Source of the DNA: Shewanella decolorationis S12
GTDB taxonomy: Bacteria > Pseudomonadota > Gammaproteobacteria > Enterobacterales > Shewanellaceae
Length of the DNA: 64,000 nt
Direction: 5' to 3'
Assembly: GCF_000485795.1 (NCBI RefSeq)
Contig: NZ_AXZL01000072.1
Location: 1-64,000 of the forward strand
Part shown: piece by piece, positions 46,985 through 58,488 of the stretch
Position numbering within the stretch: position 1 is the stretch's first letter
How the letters are laid out: every line of letters begins with the position of its first letter
Program-made: the position numbers and the translations under genes
Notes under the pieces: generated by a model
What the model was told of the DNA's origin: nothing
The model's input: the letters and a program-made list of their open reading frames with translations, nothing else
Databases searched by the model: none

Positions 46985-47791
46985 ATGAGTAGCAAAGTAC
47001 ATTTAGGCCACACGGCCAGAAAGCGTTTCGGACAAAACTTCTTAACCGACGACAATGTGATTAACCGCATTGTGGGTGCGATCGCCCCTGATAATGACCA
47101 TGTGATGGTCGAAATCGGCCCCGGCCTTGGCGCCTTAACCGAACCTGTCGCCACGGCGATAGATAATCTGACCGTTGTCGAGTTAGACCGCGATCTGGTT
47201 GAGCGCTTGCAGAATCACCCTGTACTTAAGGATAAGCTCACGATTCACCAAGGCGATGCGCTGCAGTTCGACTTTAGCCAGTTGGTGGTACCGGGTAAAA
47301 AACTCAAAGTATTTGGTAACTTACCCTATAACATTTCTACCCCTTTGATGTTTCATCTGTTCGAATTTGCCGAGCAGATTGAAACCATGCACTTTATGCT
47401 GCAAAAAGAAGTGGTGCTGCGTTTATCGGCAAGCCCTGGCAACAAGGCCTATGGCCGCTTAACTGTGATGGCACAGTACTTCTGCCAAGTGGTTCCCGTG
47501 CTCGAAGTGCCGCCCCATAGCTTTGCGCCACCGCCAAAGGTAGATTCTGCCGTGGTTCGTTTGCTACCCTATGCCGAAAAACCATTCCCCTGTAAGGATG
47601 TGAATGTACTGCGCCAGCTGTGCACCACAGCCTTTAACATGCGCCGTAAAACACTGCGTAACAACCTTAAGCAAGTGTTAAGCGATGAAGAGTTTGAACA
47701 ACTAGGCATAGACCCTAACCTGCGCCCTGAGCAAATCAGTGTTGAGCAATATGTCGCCATGGCGAATATGGTGTGTGATAAGCAGGCTTAA
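46985..47791 (+). CDS. rsmA: 16S rRNA dimethyladenosine transferase RsmA (KsgA)
   Basis: 268 residues, SAM-dependent methylase with [11 protein letters not shown] (13-23), [19 protein letters not shown] and FVLQ-type motif MLQKEVVLR. Dimethylates two adjacent adenines near the 16S 3' end. Fourteen bases after pdxA. Confidence 0.95.
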   Translation: MSSKVHLGHTARKRFGQNFLTDDNVINRIVGAIAPDNDHVMVEIGPGLGALTEPVATAIDNLTVVELDRDLVERLQNHPVLKDKLTIHQGDALQFDFSQLVVPGKKLKVFGNLPYNISTPLMFHLFEFAEQIETMHFMLQKEVVLRLSASPGNKAYGRLTVMAQYFCQVVPVLEVPPHSFAPPPKVDSAVVRLLPYAEKPFPCKDVNVLRQLCTTAFNMRRKTLRNNLKQVLSDEEFEQLGIDPNLRPEQISVEQYVAMANMVCDKQA

Positions 47792-47846
47792 GCAATATCA
47801 GTTTGATGGGCACTTTAGGGTGCCCTATCTTATTAAAGGGAGCAGC

Positions 47847-48227
47847 ATGAGCGCATTGGATGACTCAATCCGAGTCGAAGTCAAAACCGAATACATTGAA
47901 CAACAGTCCTCACCCGAGGAACAGAAATACCTCTTTAGCTACACTATCACCATCATCAACCTCGGTGAGCAAGCCGCAAAGCTCGAAACTCGCCACTGGA
48001 TTATTACCGACGCCAACGGCAAAATCAGTGAAGTGCAAGGCGCAGGTGTTGTCGGCGAAACCCCAACCATTCCCCCTAATACCGCTTACCAATATACCAG
48101 CGGCACAGTGCTCGATACCCCCCTTGGCATTATGTATGGCACTTATGGTATGGTCAGCGAATCAGGCGAGCACTTTAAGGCAACGATTAAGCCCTTCCGC
48201 TTAGCACTCCCAGGTTTATTACATTGA
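47847..48227 (+). CDS. apaG: ApaG protein (CorD)
   Basis: 126 residues, single FN3-like ApaG domain with FSYTITIINLGEQAAKL, HWIITDANG, GVVGETPTI and the Tyr-Thr-Ser stretch YQYTSGT. Role unclear, linked to Co/Mg homeostasis in Salmonella. Start 47847 has GGGAGC upstream; the 36 upstream in-frame codons overlap rsmA and are not part of the gene. Confidence 0.93.
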   Translation: MSALDDSIRVEVKTEYIEQQSSPEEQKYLFSYTITIINLGEQAAKLETRHWIITDANGKISEVQGAGVVGETPTIPPNTAYQYTSGTVLDTPLGIMYGTYGMVSESGEHFKATIKPFRLALPGLLH

Positions 48228-48248
48228 TTTAATTATAGAAAGGATATT

Positions 48249-49073
48249 GTGGCCCATTATTTTGTTGGTGATGTCCAAGGCTGTTTTGCCGAACTTCAAC
48301 GATTACTTGCTAAAGTCGACTTTAATCCATCCCGCGATGAACTCTGGGCGGTTGGCGATCTGATCGCCAGAGGCCCAGATTCATTAGCTACACTGCGTTT
48401 TTTTCAATCCTTAGGTGATGCGGGCAAAACCGTCCTCGGTAATCACGATCTGCATTTACTCGCCCTCCACGGCAAACTCAAGCGGGATAAACCCAGCGAT
48501 AACCTCGCGCCACTGTTAAATGCGCCCGATATAACGAGTTTAATAGACTGGCTCAGACAACAGCCGTTAATGCGAGAATTACCAGAGCACAAAGTCATCA
48601 TGACCCATGCCGGTGTGCCGCCACAATGGTCGTTGGAGGTATTAAGGCAAGAATCTTTACTTGTCAGCAACGCCCTCAAACAGAGCGATTACCTCGAAGC
48701 GCTGATAAGCCAAATGTACAGCGATACCGCCGAGCGTTGGGAGCCAAGCGCTATAGGGATCAATCGCCTACGCTTTTGTATCAATGCTTTGACCCGCATG
48801 CGCTATCTGTATGTCGATGGTCATTTAGACTTTGACTGCAAACAGCCGCCAGAGGATTGCACTAATCCACAGCTACGGCCTTGGTTTGAATTCACTTCTG
48901 CGCTACGTGAAAGTCACACCTTAGTGTTTGGTCATTGGGCGGCATTGATGGGTAAAGTTAATGATCCTAAGCTAAAGGCATTAGATACGGGCTGTTGCTG
49001 GGGGGAACATCTAACCCTATGGCATCTTGAAAAAGACCAAAAAATTACCCAAAAAAGGTTAAAAAAGAGTTAA
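48249..49073 (+). CDS. apaH: Bis(5'-nucleosyl)-tetraphosphatase ApaH
   Basis: 274 residues. Calcineurin-type metal motifs: GDVQGC (7-12), GDLIARGPDS, GNHDLH, and HAG. Hydrolyses Ap4A to two ADP. GTG start at 48249, AAAGGAT upstream. Its stop codon overlaps a FliA-type promoter of the next gene. Confidence 0.94.
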   Translation: MAHYFVGDVQGCFAELQRLLAKVDFNPSRDELWAVGDLIARGPDSLATLRFFQSLGDAGKTVLGNHDLHLLALHGKLKRDKPSDNLAPLLNAPDITSLIDWLRQQPLMRELPEHKVIMTHAGVPPQWSLEVLRQESLLVSNALKQSDYLEALISQMYSDTAERWEPSAIGINRLRFCINALTRMRYLYVDGHLDFDCKQPPEDCTNPQLRPWFEFTSALRESHTLVFGHWAALMGKVNDPKLKALDTGCCWGEHLTLWHLEKDQKITQKRLKKS

Positions 49074-49097
49074 ACTAACACGGAGTTTGGTCGATAA
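49071..49097 (+). promoter_or_regulatory. Sigma-28 (FliA) type promoter of the chemoreceptor gene
   Basis: -35 TAAACTAA (49071-49078), 11-base spacer, -10 GTCGATAA (49090-49097), compared with TAAAGTTT-N11-GCCGATAA. The spacing is exact and 12 of 16 bases match. The -35 starts within the apaH stop codon. It is 75 bases before the chemoreceptor ATG. Confidence 0.6.
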
Positions 49098-49171
49098 ACG
49101 ACAGTACATCTAAGCCCTGAATTTTAATCATCTTTTCATTCGGAATAATATAATAATAACCGGAGTATCCT

Positions 49172-51193
49172 ATGAAAGTTAATGTAGCCACCCGAGTCAT
49201 TGGCGGGTTTAGCATAGTGACGCTTTTACTTGTGTTGTTAGGATTTACCTCGTACCTGACGAACATTAGCCTTAAAGATAGTTCGGCAATGATGCAAGAG
49301 CTGAGTCTTCCAGCCTTAAAGGCAACCAACCATTTGACTGAATCCTTAAGTGAACAGCAACGTCAAGTATTAATCGCCTACCATGCCCCTAAATCCAAAC
49401 TTATTCCCGATATCCGAAAAGTATTTAACGACCATGGTACTCAGTTTAAAAATGAGATAACCAACCTCAATCAACTAGTTCAAAAACAAGACAACTTAGC
49501 ATCATTGATTTCCCAGTTAAGCGGTAGTTTCTCAACCTTTGAACGTGACAGCCTCGCGATGCTCACTGAACGAGAAGCCGCCCTCAGCAAGCAAGAACAG
49601 CTTATTAACCTAAAGAAGAAACTTGAAAATGCCGCTGATGATGCTTCATCGGTACTGCTCGATATTATCGATTTAGAGAATAGTCAAAATCCTGATGCCC
49701 AGAGTCTTGCTGCTTCAGCCAGCGCAATTGATAGCAGCATGGGAAATATCATCACCACTATTGCGGATTTGGTGACAAACGAAGAAATGAGTAAACACGA
49801 ACTCATTTCCAAGGAACTCGATTACATCCTTAGTGAAAGCAAAAATAAGCTCGAATACGTTAACCGTCATGCGCAGGGTATTGTGGATGCGGATACCTTA
49901 ACATCAGTCAATGAGGACATTAAAAAGGTACTCGCGTTGCTCGAAGGTCCAGATTCTATGGTCCTACTTAAAGCTAGCCAATTAAATCATGCCCTATCAG
50001 CCTCTAATCAATTGGCGATAATAGAGAAAGATGTCAAAGTTATCGACCGCAATATGGAAGATGTGAGTGATAACATCGAGTCAGTTGCGGCCAATATGAG
50101 CCAAGAGACAATTGCCAAGATTGATGCCGCGAGTATCCGCACAATGATAGTTGTACTGATTGCCATTGTTGCCGCAGTTATCATCAGTTTTGCGGTAGTT
50201 ACGCCCTTAAAACGTTCACTCAACCAAGTCAATAATGCTTTGAATGTGCTCGCATCGGGCAATTTAACCCATAAGTTAGATGACTCTGGTCACGATGAAT
50301 TTGCCGAACTCGCCAAAAACTGCAATCGTTTAGTTGATAGCTTACGCGGCTTAATCGTTGGGATTTTAGATCGTTCAAATCAGCTAGCCGCCGCAGCAGA
50401 ACAAACATCGGCTATCACTGCGCAAACTACGACCGGGATTCAAGAGCAAAAGAATCAGGTAGATCAAGTCGCTACGGCAACAACAGAATTAAGCTCTAGT
50501 GCACAACAAGTCTCGATGAGCGCAGATGATGCACTGGCGCAGATCAAGCAGGCCGATCAAGAAGCCAAGCATATGCGCACTATTGCCGAAGAGAATAAGC
50601 GCACCATTTTAGCCCTCGCAGACGAAGTCGCTAAGGCTGGCCAAGTGATCAACAAGGTACAATCGGATAGTGCATCTATCGGCTCAATTCTCGATGTGAT
50701 CCGCGGTATTGCTGAGCAGACTAACCTACTGGCATTAAACGCGGCTATCGAAGCGGCACGCGCTGGTGAACAAGGCCGAGGCTTCGCGGTTGTGGCAGAC
50801 GAAGTGCGCAGCCTAGCATCTAGAACCCAAGTCTCGACGCGCGAGATCCAGCAAATGATTGAGGTGCTGCAACAGGGGGCTCAGCAAGCCGTAGCAGCCA
50901 TGGATATGGGCCGTGCCCAGGCCAATGCCTGTGTCGATAAGACAGAGCAAGCTAATCTCGCCCTAGAGACCATCAGCCAATCGGTACATAAAGCTTACGA
51001 TGCGGGCACGCACATTGCCCATGCTGCACAGGAACAAAATCTGGTTAGCCAGCAAGTATCTGAGAAGCTTGAGCATATTGCCGCAATTTCTGAAGAAACT
51101 GCGATTGGCGCCGATCAAACCGCGCAATCGAGTCATCAAGTCGCTAAGCTCGCCGAAGAGCTGCAAGCTTCTGTTGGTGAATTTAGAGTGTAA
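49172..51193 (+). CDS. Methyl-accepting chemotaxis protein, large periplasmic sensor
   Basis: 673 residues. TM1 (about 8-28), a long helical periplasmic sensor of about 290 residues (HBM-like by length and helix content), TM2 (about 323-342), HAMP, and a signalling domain with intact tip [20 protein letters not shown] (about 512-531). Ligand unknown. ATG at 49172 with GGAG upstream; ends EFRV. The FliA-type promoter upstream ties it to motility. Confidence 0.92.
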   Translation: MKVNVATRVIGGFSIVTLLLVLLGFTSYLTNISLKDSSAMMQELSLPALKATNHLTESLSEQQRQVLIAYHAPKSKLIPDIRKVFNDHGTQFKNEITNLNQLVQKQDNLASLISQLSGSFSTFERDSLAMLTEREAALSKQEQLINLKKKLENAADDASSVLLDIIDLENSQNPDAQSLAASASAIDSSMGNIITTIADLVTNEEMSKHELISKELDYILSESKNKLEYVNRHAQGIVDADTLTSVNEDIKKVLALLEGPDSMVLLKASQLNHALSASNQLAIIEKDVKVIDRNMEDVSDNIESVAANMSQETIAKIDAASIRTMIVVLIAIVAAVIISFAVVTPLKRSLNQVNNALNVLASGNLTHKLDDSGHDEFAELAKNCNRLVDSLRGLIVGILDRSNQLAAAAEQTSAITAQTTTGIQEQKNQVDQVATATTELSSSAQQVSMSADDALAQIKQADQEAKHMRTIAEENKRTILALADEVAKAGQVINKVQSDSASIGSILDVIRGIAEQTNLLALNAAIEAARAGEQGRGFAVVADEVRSLASRTQVSTREIQQMIEVLQQGAQQAVAAMDMGRAQANACVDKTEQANLALETISQSVHKAYDAGTHIAHAAQEQNLVSQQVSEKLEHIAAISEETAIGADQTAQSSHQVAKLAEELQASVGEFRV

Positions 51194-51338
51194 GCAAACA
51201 CGTAAGTATAAACAGGGTCGCAATAGCGGCCCTTTTCTTTGGCTTGCGCTTATGCCTGTGCTTTCGCTTGGCTTTTAAGCTATCCCGCAGTTATGACTTT
51301 CAACAGAGCGCCACTATGCCTTCAAGCCTTCGCCTTGT

Positions 51339-51437
51339 CTAAAGCCCGTTTAACTCCCGCTGAATGAACAGATATTTAATCCGATTGGTATTAAAGCAGG
51401 TAGCAGTGGCAATACACAGGAACTCGGCAATCAACAT
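51339..51437 (-). CDS. Possible very small membrane protein (speculative)
   Basis: 32 codons starting ATG at 51437. The product MLIAEFLCIATATCFNTNRI plus a polar tail RELNGL has one short hydrophobic stretch with two Cys. GAG four bases upstream of the ATG is a poor SD. It could be chance. Confidence 0.2.
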   Translation of the reverse strand: MLIAEFLCIATATCFNTNRIKYLFIQRELNGL

Positions 51438-51496
51438 CCAACTCAATATCAATACAGGATATTTGGCAAAAACTAACTAAACGACGCCTATAAAAA

Positions 51497-51522
51497 ATGC
51501 CGAACTCAGTTCGGCATTTTAA
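51497..51522. terminator. Terminator between chemoreceptor and DUF3718 gene
   Basis: AAAATGCCGAACT / AGTTCGGCATTTT with a C between, T- and A-runs on the two sides. Serves the DUF3718 gene and perhaps the chemoreceptor gene. Confidence 0.7.
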
Positions 51523-51573
51523 GCATCATTCTTTTACTGTGTAAAAACACACTAAAAATGATGGAATAGATGA

Positions 51574-51990
51574 TTACTCTTCTTCACCGCCAGCCGCTGC
51601 GCCTAAACGCTCTTTCACCGCAGCAGTGATAGGACTCGCGCCATGGCCATTCGCTTCAGCCCATGCTTGAATCGTCATGCCATCGGCTTCTGGTACGCTG
51701 AGTTCATTGACAGATAAACGCTTGGCCACAAACTCACCCGCATCATTCGCATTTGCTGCATAGGCAGTACGCAATAAGCTTTGACCATCACAGCTAATCC
51801 CACTGTACACTTGGCGTAATTTAACACGGCTTTCTTTTAGTTTTTTACGTAGACGGTTTTTATCATTGGCTTTTACGTAATCACAAATACTTGCGACCAG
51901 TGGATCTGCTTCAGCAGCTTTCGCCGTGGTAGGCACAGAAACATAGCTAAATCCAATGAGTGCAGCCAAAGCTACGGGCATAAGACGCAT
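51574..51990 (-). CDS. DUF3718 domain protein, exported
   Basis: 138 residues: signal peptide to about residue 25 (TAKAAEA), DUF3718 core with SICDYVKANDKNRLRKKLKE and a second Cys in GISCDGQSLLR, acidic C-terminal GGEEE. Two Cys may form a disulfide. Known mainly from Shewanella-type genomes; unknown function. Confidence 0.85.
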   Translation of the reverse strand: MRLMPVALAALIGFSYVSVPTTAKAAEADPLVASICDYVKANDKNRLRKKLKESRVKLRQVYSGISCDGQSLLRTAYAANANDAGEFVAKRLSVNELSVPEADGMTIQAWAEANGHGASPITAAVKERLGAAAGGEEE

Positions 51991-52192
51991 CCGATACTCC
52001 TTAATACTTTCTTATAGTTTTATTATGTTTTGTATGGTTTGCGTCTATCTCTAGCAGATATCGGCCTCCTAGGAGTCATCAGTAAAAAAGCCGTAAAATA
52101 CCGCTATCTCAACTAAGTCAGGCCTATCGGATCTAATACCTTAGACATATTGACAATCCATACGCACAGGGTACACAACAGAACAACGTAAT

Positions 52193-52675
52193 TTAACATT
52201 TTTTTGTCAAATTGATAAAGCGATATTCTAACCCATCAGCATTTATACTAGTTAAGGATTCTGTTTCTAGCCATTTATCGCTATCCCATGAGGGGAAAAA
52301 GGTATCTCCTTCAACATCCAGATTAATTTGAGTGAGGTATAGCCTGTCAGCTTGAGGTAATAATTGCTGATACAATTGTCCACCGCCGATAACGACCAAC
52401 TCTTCACAATCACCGGCAGCCAGTTTAGCGTCTTCGAACGAGGTCACGCAGGTCACGCCTTCAATCTGTAAATCCGCTTGGCGAGAAATCACAATATTGT
52501 GGCGTCCAGGTAAAGGGCGACCGATGGACTCGAAGGTTTTACGCCCCATTACCACAGGTTTACCTAAGGTCATAGCTTTAAAGTGGCGTAAATCTTCGGG
52601 CAGATGCCATGGCATTTTATTGTCTTTTCCAATAACTCGATTGTTTGCCATCGCGGCTATCATAGCAATGCGCAT
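52193..52675 (-). CDS. folA: Dihydrofolate reductase
   Basis: 160 residues. NADPH-binding GRKTFESIGRPLPGR (about residues 43-57), substrate-side Asp in MPWHLPEDLRHFK, IGGGQLYQQ. Makes tetrahydrofolate. ATG 52675 has AAAGGAG upstream; a 52747 start is not used. Last gene of the leftward unit that starts at rplU. Confidence 0.95.
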   Translation of the reverse strand: MRIAMIAAMANNRVIGKDNKMPWHLPEDLRHFKAMTLGKPVVMGRKTFESIGRPLPGRHNIVISRQADLQIEGVTCVTSFEDAKLAAGDCEELVVIGGGQLYQQLLPQADRLYLTQINLDVEGDTFFPSWDSDKWLETESLTSINADGLEYRFINLTKKC

Positions 52676-52697
52676 GGGCACTCCTTTGGTATTGTTT

Positions 52698-53171
52698 TTA
52701 TTGAATAACAGGGCGGGTTCTAAAATACAGCAGACTTGGTAAAGCAAGGCCCACCGACAGCGCGCCTAAAATAAACACGGTTTTTAAGCCGTTACTGATC
52801 ACTTGTCCGGTCAGCTCTTGGCTAACCTGCGACTGCGCCGTTAATTGCACTAGGGCTATTACGGTATTAAAAGCGTAGGTCCCAGGGATCATCGGGATAA
52901 TCGCCGCAACGGCATACATCAAGGGCGGCGCGAGGTGACGCTTGGCAAAGCCGATAGTGATAGTCCCCACTAGAGCCGCGGCGGCAAAGGTTGCCCATTC
53001 GATAGGCAAGCCAAATTGCAGCATTAACGTGCGTGAGCTGTGCCCTATGGCGCCAGCAAGCGCGCAGTAGGGTAAGAAACGTTTCGGCACGTTAAACACC
53101 ATGGCAAAGCCTACAGCGGGAATTGCTGAGAAAAAGGCATCGTGTAATAGCGTCCACAACAAGGCGATCAT
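52698..53171 (-). CDS. yjjB: Threonine/serine exporter family protein, YjjB type
   Basis: 157 residues with four or five hydrophobic segments and the ThrE C-half pattern. Its start overlaps the yjjP stop by four bases (ATGA). Together they form a split ThrE-like exporter; the E. coli pair yjjP-yjjB is linked to succinate export. Confidence 0.85.
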   Translation of the reverse strand: MIALLWTLLHDAFFSAIPAVGFAMVFNVPKRFLPYCALAGAIGHSSRTLMLQFGLPIEWATFAAAALVGTITIGFAKRHLAPPLMYAVAAIIPMIPGTYAFNTVIALVQLTAQSQVSQELTGQVISNGLKTVFILGALSVGLALPSLLYFRTRPVIQ

Positions 53172-53929
53172 AGGAAGATCCCCCCTAGCTGCATCGCAAT
53201 GGTGATACCAATAACGGATGACACTGTAAGCAAGGTGGCATGACCCCAGCGAGAAATCCCCACGTTCATATGGCCTTTGACCATATCAGAAATCGCATTG
53301 ATCATCGGAAAACCCGGCACCAGCATCAACACACTGGCCGCCATGGCCGCCTGCGGAGTCTCACTCAAGTTAAACACATAACCCGTCTGCGCCAATAAGC
53401 TGGTGACAAATGCCGTCACCGCAAAATTAACCAGCAAATTAAAATGCCGCTTGGCGATCGCAAGGCGCACCGACATCCCGACTGCTGAGGCAAAAAAAGT
53501 GATGATTGATGCGGCGACATCACCATTAAATAGATGACAGAAACTTGCACAGGACAGACCTATCATCAATACAACCAAATATGGTGGGTAGGTCTTAGGT
53601 TCAATCCGCGCTAGGCGTTTACGCACTTCGTTGGGACCATAGAGCCCTTTTTCCGTCAATAAACAGATACGCTGCAACTCGCAGACTATGGTCATATTGA
53701 TGCCATGCTCGCGGATCCGACGCGTCGTCGTGATACAACGACCATGCACTAAACTGGTTAACACGAGGGAATTAGAGGAGATGGAAAGCTCAACACTTGC
53801 CAATCCTAAGGCCTGACCCAGGCGCTGACTGATTTCTTCAACTAAATCAGATTCAGCACCGTAGGCCAGTAGCAGTTGTGCGACACGCACAACCTGCCGA
53901 GTAATGTCATTTTGAGTATCTGCGTACAC
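53168..53929 (-). CDS. yjjP: Threonine/serine exporter family protein, YjjP type (ThrE N-half)
   Basis: 253 residues: a soluble N part with the cytosolic ThrE motif (ELSISSNSLVLTSLVHGR, about 40-57) and five hydrophobic segments (about 120-250). Partner of YjjB. 27 bases after obgE, so probably in the same leftward transcript. Confidence 0.85.
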   Translation of the reverse strand: MYADTQNDITRQVVRVAQLLLAYGAESDLVEEISQRLGQALGLASVELSISSNSLVLTSLVHGRCITTTRRIREHGINMTIVCELQRICLLTEKGLYGPNEVRKRLARIEPKTYPPYLVVLMIGLSCASFCHLFNGDVAASIITFFASAVGMSVRLAIAKRHFNLLVNFAVTAFVTSLLAQTGYVFNLSETPQAAMAASVLMLVPGFPMINAISDMVKGHMNVGISRWGHATLLTVSSVIGITIAMQLGGIFL

Positions 53930-53956
53930 GGGACTCTCAAAACTTAGATAGGGATA

Positions 53957-55153
<1,197 letters not shown>

Positions 55154-55286
55154 TTATACCGTTTAACTTCATCGGTCGCCAAAAAACTCGAGATACTTGC
55201 TCCCAATCTTACCAGCCAACGCCCTCAATTTGATAAAGATTTACCAAACTCACCAGAAACGCAGGTAAATAGAAGCATAAAAACAG

Positions 55287-55311
55287 AAAGCCCCACCAAT
55301 GGCGGGGCTTT
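55287..55311 (-). terminator. Terminator after rpmA
   Basis: On the minus strand AAAGCCCCGCC (55311-55301), loop, GGTGGGGCTTT (55297-55287) then CTGTTTTTA; one mismatch in the stem. Separates rplU-rpmA from obgE, so obgE may have lower expression or its own promoter. Confidence 0.7.
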
Positions 55312-55334
55312 ACAGTATAAGCTAGACTCGAAAA

Positions 55335-55592
<258 letters not shown>

Positions 55593-55603
55593 TTAGACTC
55601 CTA

Positions 55604-55915
55604 TTATGCGTTGATAGCAGTAATTTTAACTTCGGTGAACCACTGACGGTGGCCCAACTTCTTGTCGTGGTGCTTACGACGACGGAACTTAACGATAGTT
55701 ACTTTCTCGCCACGACCATGACTTACTACTTCAGCAACGACTTTACCGCCAGCTACTAAAGGAGCACCAACGTGCACTTTTTCACCGTCAGCGATCAGTA
55801 GTACTTGATCGAATTCAACAGTTGAACCAGTAGCAACTTCTAATTTTTCTAAACGAACTGTGTGCCCTGGGGCTACACGGTGTTGTTTACCACCACTTTG
55901 AAAAACAGCGTACAT
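55604..55915 (-). CDS. rplU: 50S ribosomal protein L21
   Basis: 103 residues, [20 protein letters not shown] and terminal [15 protein letters not shown] region. First gene of rplU-rpmA; leader about 80 bases long from the promoter at 56002-56030. Confidence 0.97.
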   Translation of the reverse strand: MYAVFQSGGKQHRVAPGHTVRLEKLEVATGSTVEFDQVLLIADGEKVHVGAPLVAGGKVVAEVVSHGRGEKVTIVKFRRRKHHDKKLGHRQWFTEVKITAINA

Positions 55916-56001
55916 AGCTATTTTACTCCGATATTTCTAACACGCTGGCTCACACTATGGGAGGCAGGGTGCTACAAAAACTTTATTGACAATGGGCGCG
56001 G

Positions 56002-56030
56002 AGTTTACGCGAAGAATCCTTATCTGGCAA
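56002..56030 (-). promoter_or_regulatory. Promoter of rplU-rpmA
   Basis: On the minus strand -35 TTGCCA (56030-56025), 17-base spacer, -10 TAAACT (56007-56002), then CCGCGCCC, a GC-rich discriminator that fits growth-rate control. About 87 bases before the rplU ATG. Confidence 0.65.
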
Positions 56031-56188
56031 GCCCTAATTAGGAAAGAATAAAAAAAGGCCGGAATAACTCGCACATTAGTAGTGTGAGTACTGTCATATG
56101 TCGGAATTTTAGGTAAAATTCATTCTATATAACACGTGAGCCTAAAATAGAGGCCGGGTACGTAATGGCCCCACAACCAGAGTCTATT

Positions 56189-57160
56189 ATGGATTTAAAC
56201 GCTATTCGTCAACTGGCTGACACTGATATGCAAGCAGTCAATCAGCTGATCTATAAACAGCTGGAGTCAGATGTCGCCCTGATAAACCAGTTAGGTTTCT
56301 ACATTATTAATGGTGGTGGTAAACGTCTTCGTCCTTTACTGTCCGTCCTCGCAGCACGCGCCGTCGACTACCAAGGTGAAGCCCACCTTAAGCTTGCCGC
56401 GATTATTGAATTTATTCATACCGCTTCATTATTGCACGATGATGTGGTCGATGAATCGACCCTCAGACGCGGCCGCGAAACCGCCAATGCTCTTTTTGGT
56501 AACAGCGCCAGTGTATTAGTGGGTGATTTTCTTTATACCCGCTCATTCCAAATGATGACCGAACTCGACAGCATGCGCGTATTACGTGTATTAGCCGACA
56601 CCACCAACGTATTGGCTGAGGGCGAAGTATTACAGCTAATGAACTGTAATGACCCAGATACTACCGAAGAAAGCTATATGCGGGTGATTTATTGTAAGAC
56701 CGCTAAGCTATTCGAAGCCGCCACGTTACTGGCCGCCGTATTAGCCGGCGCCACACCCGAGCAAGAAGCCGCATTGGGCGACTATGGTAAGTTTTTAGGT
56801 ACAGCCTTCCAGCTCACCGACGATTTGCTCGACTACACCGCCGACAGTGAAGAGTTAGGTAAAAACATCGGTGATGACCTCGCCGAAGGTAAGCCAACCT
56901 TACCGCTGATTTATGCCATTGCCCATGGCACAGAAGAAGAACAGCAACTCATTCGTCAAGCGATTGAGCAAGGTGATGGCACCCACGCCATTGAGAAAAT
57001 TGTTGCAGCTCTGCATCACTGCGGCGCGCTCACTTACACTCAGCAAAAAGCCATTGAAGAATCCAACAAGGCGATTGCAGCATTGGCGGTATTACCCGAC
57101 AGTGACTTCAAAACCGCATTAATTTCGCTGGCAAAAATCTCTGTTGACCGCAACCACTAA
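56189..57160 (+). CDS. ispB: Octaprenyl diphosphate synthase
   Basis: 323 residues. Aspartate motifs LLHDDVVDEST and LTDDLLDYTAD, plus GGGKRLRP. Makes the ubiquinone side chain. From homology the start is MDLNAIRQL at 56189; an earlier ATG at 56165 is in frame. A terminator follows at 57179-57214. Confidence 0.94.
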   Translation: MDLNAIRQLADTDMQAVNQLIYKQLESDVALINQLGFYIINGGGKRLRPLLSVLAARAVDYQGEAHLKLAAIIEFIHTASLLHDDVVDESTLRRGRETANALFGNSASVLVGDFLYTRSFQMMTELDSMRVLRVLADTTNVLAEGEVLQLMNCNDPDTTEESYMRVIYCKTAKLFEAATLLAAVLAGATPEQEAALGDYGKFLGTAFQLTDDLLDYTADSEELGKNIGDDLAEGKPTLPLIYAIAHGTEEEQQLIRQAIEQGDGTHAIEKIVAALHHCGALTYTQQKAIEESNKAIAALAVLPDSDFKTALISLAKISVDRNH

Positions 57161-57178
57161 TTGGCAGCGATAAACCAA

Positions 57179-57214
57179 TAAAAAGGCCTTGCTTAGCAAG
57201 GCCTTTTTATTTTT
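57179..57214 (+). terminator. Terminator of ispB
   Basis: AAAAAGGCCTTGC / GCAAGGCCTTTTT around TTA, followed by ATTTTT. The IS3 element begins just after it, at 57220. Confidence 0.85.
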
Positions 57215-57271
57215 AACGTTGACCAGTCCTAAATAGCGTTGACACTTTTCAAACTCATTTTGGAGAGTGTA

Positions 57272-57664
57272 ATGACTTCAACAATTAAACGAACTCAACG
57301 CGATTATTCCCTCGCTTTTAAATTGGCAGTTGTCGACCAAGTGGAAAAAGGCGAACTGACCTATAAGCAGGCTCAAGACAAGTACGGTATTCAAGGTTGT
57401 TCTACCGTGCTAGTGTGGTTACGCAAGCATGGCAAACTGGATTGGTCCCAAGGGACACCCTCTACATCAAGGCGAGGACAGTTGATGACTGAACCCACCA
57501 CGCTCACTCCCGAGCAAAAGATAAAAGCCCTCGAAGCCGAACTCGAAGATACCCGCATGAAAGCTGCGTTCTTCGAAGCCATTGTCGAGAAACTCAGAAC
57601 AGACTACGGGATATCCGTCGTAAAAAAGCCACGTGCAAAACGCTCCAGGAAAAAACGACCGTAG
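57272..57664 (+). CDS. IS3 transposase OrfA
   Basis: 130 residues from ATG 57272, with GGAG upstream; the longer start at 57239 lies in the terminal repeat. HTH of the IS3 type: YSLAFKLAVVDQVEKGELTY and KYGIQGCSTVLVWLRKHGKL, then a leucine-zipper-like ALEAELEDTRMKAAFFEAIVEKL. Binds the IS ends. Confidence 0.9.
   Translation: MTSTIKRTQRDYSLAFKLAVVDQVEKGELTYKQAQDKYGIQGCSTVLVWLRKHGKLDWSQGTPSTSRRGQLMTEPTTLTPEQKIKALEAELEDTRMKAAFFEAIVEKLRTDYGISVVKKPRAKRSRKKRP
57622..57628 (+). promoter_or_regulatory. Programmed -1 frameshift slippery site in the IS3 element
   Basis: A AAA AAG in the correct phase of orfA (GTA AAA AAG). Shifting back one base enters the orfB frame, which is open from 57628 to 58488. 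This makes the OrfAB transposase. Confidence 0.75.
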
Positions 57665-58488
57665 GTTATCGCGTCACTCAATGCTGCCGCTACCTTGGTA
57701 TCAGTCGCCAGGCGTATTATCAGCAAGGTCAGCGGCAAAAAGCATGGGAGCAAAGGGAGCAACAGGTGTTGCAAACGGTACAATATGAACGGTTGTTTCA
57801 ACCACGAATAGGTACACGCAAGCTACAGTATTTACTCAAGAAATCGCATCAAATACTGATTGGGAGAGACCGGTTATTTCGCTGTCTCAGAGCGCATCGT
57901 TTGTTGGTTACGCCTAAGCGGGCGTACCACAAAACGACCAACAGCCACCATCGATTTAGGTGTCATCCCAACTTGCTTAAACCCAGTGAGCAACAAGTGA
58001 ACATCACTCGCTCAGAGCAAGTCTGGGTGGCGGATATTACCTATCTGCCACTGCAAGATAATGAAGCTTATTTAAGCTTGGTGACCGATGCTTGGTCACG
58101 AAAAATTGTGGGCTATCATGTTGATGATAATCTTAAAACAGATGCTGTGCTAACCGCCTACAAACGGGCGCTGAGACAGCGACAAGATAAAAGTAAACCG
58201 CTGATACACCACTCAGACCGAGGGATACAGTACTGCTCCAAAGCGTATCAAGCGGTTCACGCACAACATGGTGTAACATGCTCAATGACAGACGGATATG
58301 ACTGCTACCAAAATGCGTTAGCAGAGCGAGTAAACGGCATATTGAAGCAGGAGTTTTTAACTCATAAACCCGCAACGCTGGAGGATGCACGACAGATGGT
58401 GACAGAAGCTGTTGCCATTTATAATCAACGACGGCCCCATTTGGCCTTAAAATACAAAACGCCCGATGAGGTTCATCAGGCGTTTTAG
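57628..58488 (+). CDS. IS3 transposase OrfB part (integrase domain)
   Basis: Made as a fusion with OrfA by frameshift. The frame is open from 57628 but has no ATG or GTG-type start with SD near it. DDE residues: D in VWVADITYLPL, D in LIHHSDRGIQY, E in LAERVNGILKQEF, followed by the IS3-typical YNQRRPHLALKYKTPDE tail. No internal stop. Confidence 0.9.
   Translation, partial: ATCKTLQEKTTVGYRVTQCCRYLGISRQAYYQQGQRQKAWEQREQQVLQTVQYERLFQPRIGTRKLQYLLKKSHQILIGRDRLFRCLRAHRLLVTPKRAYHKTTNSHHRFRCHPNLLKPSEQQVNITRSEQVWVADITYLPLQDNEAYLSLVTDAWSRKIVGYHVDDNLKTDAVLTAYKRALRQRQDKSKPLIHHSDRGIQYCSKAYQAVHAQHGVTCSMTDGYDCYQNALAERVNGILKQEFLTHKPATLEDARQMVTEAVAIYNQRRPHLALKYKTPDEVHQAF

Larger units (their letters stand above)
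51194..51573. other. Gene-free interval between chemoreceptor and DUF3718 gene
   Basis: About 380 bases between convergent genes. Contains the terminator at 51497-51522 and a possible 32-codon ORF on the minus strand at 51339-51437. Nothing else is supported. Confidence 0.4.
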
